Assembly (NCBI GenBank): GCA_018399495.1
Contig: JAGYOG010000026.1
Span: 1 to 35,466, forward strand
DNA length: 35,466 nt
Direction: 5' to 3'
DNA from: Sphaerochaeta sp.
GTDB lineage: Bacteria; Spirochaetota; Spirochaetia; Sphaerochaetales; Sphaerochaetaceae
Notes under the pieces: generated by a model
Seen by the model: the letters and a program-made list of their open reading frames with translations, nothing else
Told to the model about the DNA's origin: nothing
The model's database searches: none
Part shown: in pieces, positions 32,952 through 35,466 of the stretch
How positions within the stretch are numbered: position 1 is the first letter of the stretch
How the letters are laid out: the number at the start of each line of letters is the position of its first letter
Program-made: the position numbers and the translations under genes

Positions 32952-34847
32952 ATGAATAAATTTGAAACATTGCTAAAAGAAAAGATGAGTGAAGAGAGTT
33001 TCCAGAAGCTTGCAGCCTTGAAAAATGACAAGGTGATGGACTTCGTGGGAACCTTCGCTGAGCACTGTGATCCCAAATCCATCTATGTATGTGATGACAG
33101 TGAAAAAGACAACCAGTATGTAAGAGACCAAGCACTTGCCCTAGGCGAAGAGTATACTCTTGCAAACTCCAAGCAGACCATCCACTGGGACGGTTATGGC
33201 GACCAGGCTCGCGATAAGAAAAACACCCGTTTCATGGTTTACAAAGAGAACATGGATAAGATGGCTTCTCTTAACTCCATCGAGTATGAAGAAGGCTTGA
33301 GTGAAGTCATGGGCATTGCAAAGGGCATCATGAAGGGCAAAGACGCAGTTGTGATGTTCTACTCTGAAGGCCCAACACAGAGTCCGTTCACTATTCCTTG
33401 TGTGCAGTTCACCGATAGCTGGTATGTTGCTCACTCCGAGAAAATTCTATACCGTACTGCATACAGCCACTTCCTCAACATGAAGGAAGATGAGAAAGGT
33501 GATTTTTTCCGCTTCATTCACTCCGCTGGTGAGCTTGATAAGAACAACTGTTCCACGAATCTGAAGAACCGCAGAATCTACATGGACACCCAGAACAACA
33601 TTGTGTACTCCATGAACAACCAGTATGCTGGTAACTCCATTGGTTTGAAGAAGCACTCCATGCGTCTTGCAATTAATAAGAGTGGTCAGGAAGGTTGGCT
33701 CTGTGAGCATATGTTTGTCATGGCTGCAGTTGATAAGAAGAAAGATCGCAAGACCTATTTCTGTGGTGCATACCCCTCCGCTTGTGGTAAGACCTCTACT
33801 GCTATGATTCCCGGCGAGCAGATCGTTGGAGATGATATTGCATATTTCAGAAACATCAATGGCGAATTCCGCGCTGTTAACGTCGAGTTTGGTATGTTCG
33901 GTATCATCAAGGACGTCAACGAGCAGGACGACCCCGTTATCTTCAAGAATTTGATGATCAATCAGGAAGTTATTTTCTCCAACGTTCTTCGTGCAAAGGA
34001 CAACAAGCCTTACTGGCTTGGCATGGGTGTTGATGCTCCAGATGAAGGTCATAACCACTTTGGTGAGTGGAAGAAAGGTGTCAAGGATGCAAATGGCAAT
34101 GAAGTTGGCGTTGCTCACGGTAACGCACGTTATACCATGCGCCTGGACTACCTCGACAACATTGACAAAGTTGGCTTCGAAGCTAAGGACGGCGTTAAGG
34201 TTGAAGGTATCCTCTATGGTGGACGCGACAGTGACATCACCGTTCCTGTTGAAGAGTCCCCGAGCTGGAAGGATGGTATCCTGTTGAAGGCAGCTACCCT
34301 TGAAAGTGAGACCACCAGTGCAACCCTCGGTCAGGAAGGTGTTCGTACCCCCAGCCCGATGGCAAATATGGACTTTGTCTCCTATCCTCTTGGCACCTAC
34401 ACTATGAACAATATCAAGTTTGGTGAGAGTGTGAAGAAGATTCCCAAGGTATTCAGTAATAACTACTTCATGCGTGGTGCGGACGGCAAGTTCGTGACCA
34501 GTAAGCTTGCCAAGAAGGTGTGGCTGCACTGGGCAGAAGGCCGCATTCATGGTGAATATGAAGCATTGGATACTCCTACCGGTAAGATTCCCCTTTATGA
34601 TGATTTGAAGGTTCTCTTCAAGGAACACCTCGATGAGGATTTCTCCAAGGAGAAGTATGACTACCTCTTCACTTTCCGCTGCACCAAGTGGGTTGATAAG
34701 CTCGAGAGAACCAAGGCTTACTACAAGAAGATGGATCCGAATACTCCCAAGGAGATCTTCGATTACTGGGATGCAGCAATCGCTAAGATCAACAAGGCCA
34801 AGGAGCAGTATGGTGATCTGATTCTTCCTGGCGCTTTCAAGGGTTAA
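32952..34847 (+). CDS. pckG: phosphoenolpyruvate carboxykinase (GTP)
   Basis: A 631-residue cytoplasmic enzyme that interconverts oxaloacetate plus GTP with phosphoenolpyruvate, CO2 and GDP. In anaerobes it often runs toward oxaloacetate to feed fermentation. Class signs: GAYPSACGKTSTAMIPGEQ, with Cys278 and P-loop Lys280, then VGDDIAYFRN (metal-binding Asp pair), and upstream SPFTIPCVQFTDSWYVAHSE. The nucleotide end has FSNNYFMRGADGKF and KVWLHWAEGRIHGEYEA. The length matches the GTP-type family. The codon use looks more selective than in the neighbours (many GTT, AAG and ATC codons), as for a highly expressed gene. It is monocistronic, with its own leader and a strong terminator. Confidence 0.97.
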   Translation: MNKFETLLKEKMSEESFQKLAALKNDKVMDFVGTFAEHCDPKSIYVCDDSEKDNQYVRDQALALGEEYTLANSKQTIHWDGYGDQARDKKNTRFMVYKENMDKMASLNSIEYEEGLSEVMGIAKGIMKGKDAVVMFYSEGPTQSPFTIPCVQFTDSWYVAHSEKILYRTAYSHFLNMKEDEKGDFFRFIHSAGELDKNNCSTNLKNRRIYMDTQNNIVYSMNNQYAGNSIGLKKHSMRLAINKSGQEGWLCEHMFVMAAVDKKKDRKTYFCGAYPSACGKTSTAMIPGEQIVGDDIAYFRNINGEFRAVNVEFGMFGIIKDVNEQDDPVIFKNLMINQEVIFSNVLRAKDNKPYWLGMGVDAPDEGHNHFGEWKKGVKDANGNEVGVAHGNARYTMRLDYLDNIDKVGFEAKDGVKVEGILYGGRDSDITVPVEESPSWKDGILLKAATLESETTSATLGQEGVRTPSPMANMDFVSYPLGTYTMNNIKFGESVKKIPKVFSNNYFMRGADGKFVTSKLAKKVWLHWAEGRIHGEYEALDTPTGKIPLYDDLKVLFKEHLDEDFSKEKYDYLFTFRCTKWVDKLERTKAYYKKMDPNTPKEIFDYWDAAIAKINKAKEQYGDLILPGAFKG

Positions 34848-34884
34848 TTACCTGTAGATAGGGTTGGAAAAAAATAAACCAATT

Positions 34885-34914
34885 ACGGCACGTATGGAAT
34901 TCCATGCGTGCCGT
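34885..34914. terminator. bidirectional hairpin terminator
   Basis: ACGGCACG and CGTGCCGT enclose ATGGAATTCCAT, giving a 30-bp near-perfect palindrome with one wobble position. TTTCTCTC follows on the plus strand and a run of A precedes it, as suits termination from both sides between the convergent genes. Confidence 0.75.
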
Positions 34915-34921
34915 TTCTCTC

Positions 34922-35466
34922 CTATTCAGTCATGATCGATTCAATAATGGTTGTTGCCAACGCTTCTCCTCTATCGAACCACTCAGCTTCTACCTGCAGC
35001 ATGACGTTCTCCTTGGTGATCTTCACGATCATGGCACCATGGATAGCTTCCTCCCCATAGGGGTGGGAGTAGGTGTAAGTGATCACATAGAAGCGGTTCT
35101 CGTAGTCGATCTCATTCCTATGGACCTCGCGGTTCTTGAGATTGGCATTATTCTCCAGTTGTTGTTCTATGTCCCGTTTTGATTGGAGCAAGTAGTTCTG
35201 CCTTGAGATAGTTGAAGCGAGAAGTGCCTTAAGCCCTTCTATGGCTGAGACCTTGCAGTAATATCCCTTGGCCTGCAACGTTTCTGGGGATGTTTTGATG
35301 GTATTAACCTTCTTGCCTCCCTGTCCTGGAAGATACACAGAGCTGCTTCTCCATTTGGGTTCACTTTCCCAGAGGAAGGTCTCTGATGAACCAAAGAGCG
35401 GGTAGGAATACAAAGCGGGTACCTTTTCTTCAGCTACTGGAACCTCTTTTGTCTCCTGTGGCTTCA
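34922..35466 (-). CDS. protein of unknown function, N-terminus beyond window
   Basis: An open minus-strand frame runs from the window edge to a stop at 34922, giving about 181 residues; the true start is outside. The visible part begins with a Pro/Glu/Val-rich linker (PQETKEVPVAEEKVPALYSY). It goes on with GKKVNTIKTSPETLQAKGYY, a helical stretch (SRQNYLLQSKRDIEQQLENN) and beta-rich sequence (ENRFYVITYTYSHPYGEEAI, IVKITKENVMLQVEAEWFDR). No motif is recognised. The linker suggests an exported protein with a tethered globular domain, but the signal region is not visible. Confidence 0.75.
   Translation of the reverse strand, partial: KPQETKEVPVAEEKVPALYSYPLFGSSETFLWESEPKWRSSSVYLPGQGGKKVNTIKTSPETLQAKGYYCKVSAIEGLKALLASTISRQNYLLQSKRDIEQQLENNANLKNREVHRNEIDYENRFYVITYTYSHPYGEEAIHGAMIVKITKENVMLQVEAEWFDRGEALATTIIESIMTE

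Noticed and set aside
33447-34628. 393-residue open frame antisense to pckG
   Set aside because: It mirrors the strongly biased codons of pckG on the other strand, has no ribosome-binding site and no recognisable domain.
1-35466. CRISPR arrays, tRNA or rRNA genes, phage genes
   Set aside because: No regularly spaced repeats, cloverleaf-like sequences or phage structural genes were seen on either strand.

Overview
The window looks like a chromosome segment from a free-living, Sphaerochaeta-like spirochaete. This is inferred from the style of the substrate-binding-protein signal peptide (ending AGSSEK), lipoproteins whose C-terminal module starts with GDIGPAGGLVFY (DUF1566/Lcl type), a GTP-type PEP carboxykinase and moderate GC. 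No rRNA or tRNA is visible, so the assignment is not proven. I saw no CRISPR array and no integrase.

Layout, left to right. (1) 1-2149: the 3' part of a LacI-type regulator and an FAD-dependent oxidoreductase. (2) 2150-4400: an insertion-sequence graveyard with an IS1595/ISXO2-type transposase remnant, a broken 2-hydroxyacid dehydrogenase abutting it, and an ISL3-type remnant. (3) 4413-9510: a membrane-anchored alpha/beta hydrolase and a ferric-type ABC importer operon (binding protein, ATPase, fused permease). The importer is bracketed by two identical 78-bp copies of the hydrolase 3' end. (4) 9505-13408, minus strand: an HD-GYP response regulator followed by a large hybrid histidine kinase with a periplasmic solute-binding sensor. 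(5) 13480-19005, minus strand: a tripartite efflux operon (membrane fusion protein, RND pump, TolC-type outer membrane protein). The RND 3' end is frameshifted and the TolC gene is broken in several places. (6) 19096-21293, minus strand: a 2-hydroxyacid dehydrogenase and a Cache-like GGDEF protein. (7) 21469-21981: a small gene of unknown function. (8) 22015-32535: the most unusual part. A MalT-like large LuxR-family (LAL) regulator lies between a leftward pair (predicted outer-membrane barrel plus small lipoprotein) and a rightward, tightly packed four-gene cluster of related lipoproteins. Only one of those four is intact; the others carry several frameshifts. (9) 32952-34847: GTP-dependent PEP carboxykinase, ending at a bidirectional hairpin shared with a partial gene at the right edge.

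The strongest candidate for an undescribed system is the regulator-centred surface-protein locus at 22015-32535. Near-identical 16-bp palindromes lie just beyond both ends of the regulator gene, upstream of the leftward and rightward surface-protein units. A third copy of the same skeleton (GTATC-N6-GATAC) overlaps the promoter of the dehydrogenase at 20061, and an N7 variant overlaps the HD-GYP promoter. The simplest reading is a small local regulon joining cell-surface lipoproteins with neighbouring metabolism and c-di-GMP signalling. The protein that binds the palindrome cannot be told from sequence alone.

Frameshifts cluster in the dehydrogenase remnant, the RND/TolC end and three of the four lipoproteins, while long genes between them are clean. 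This suggests real, recent decay, but locally poor sequence quality cannot be excluded without reads.
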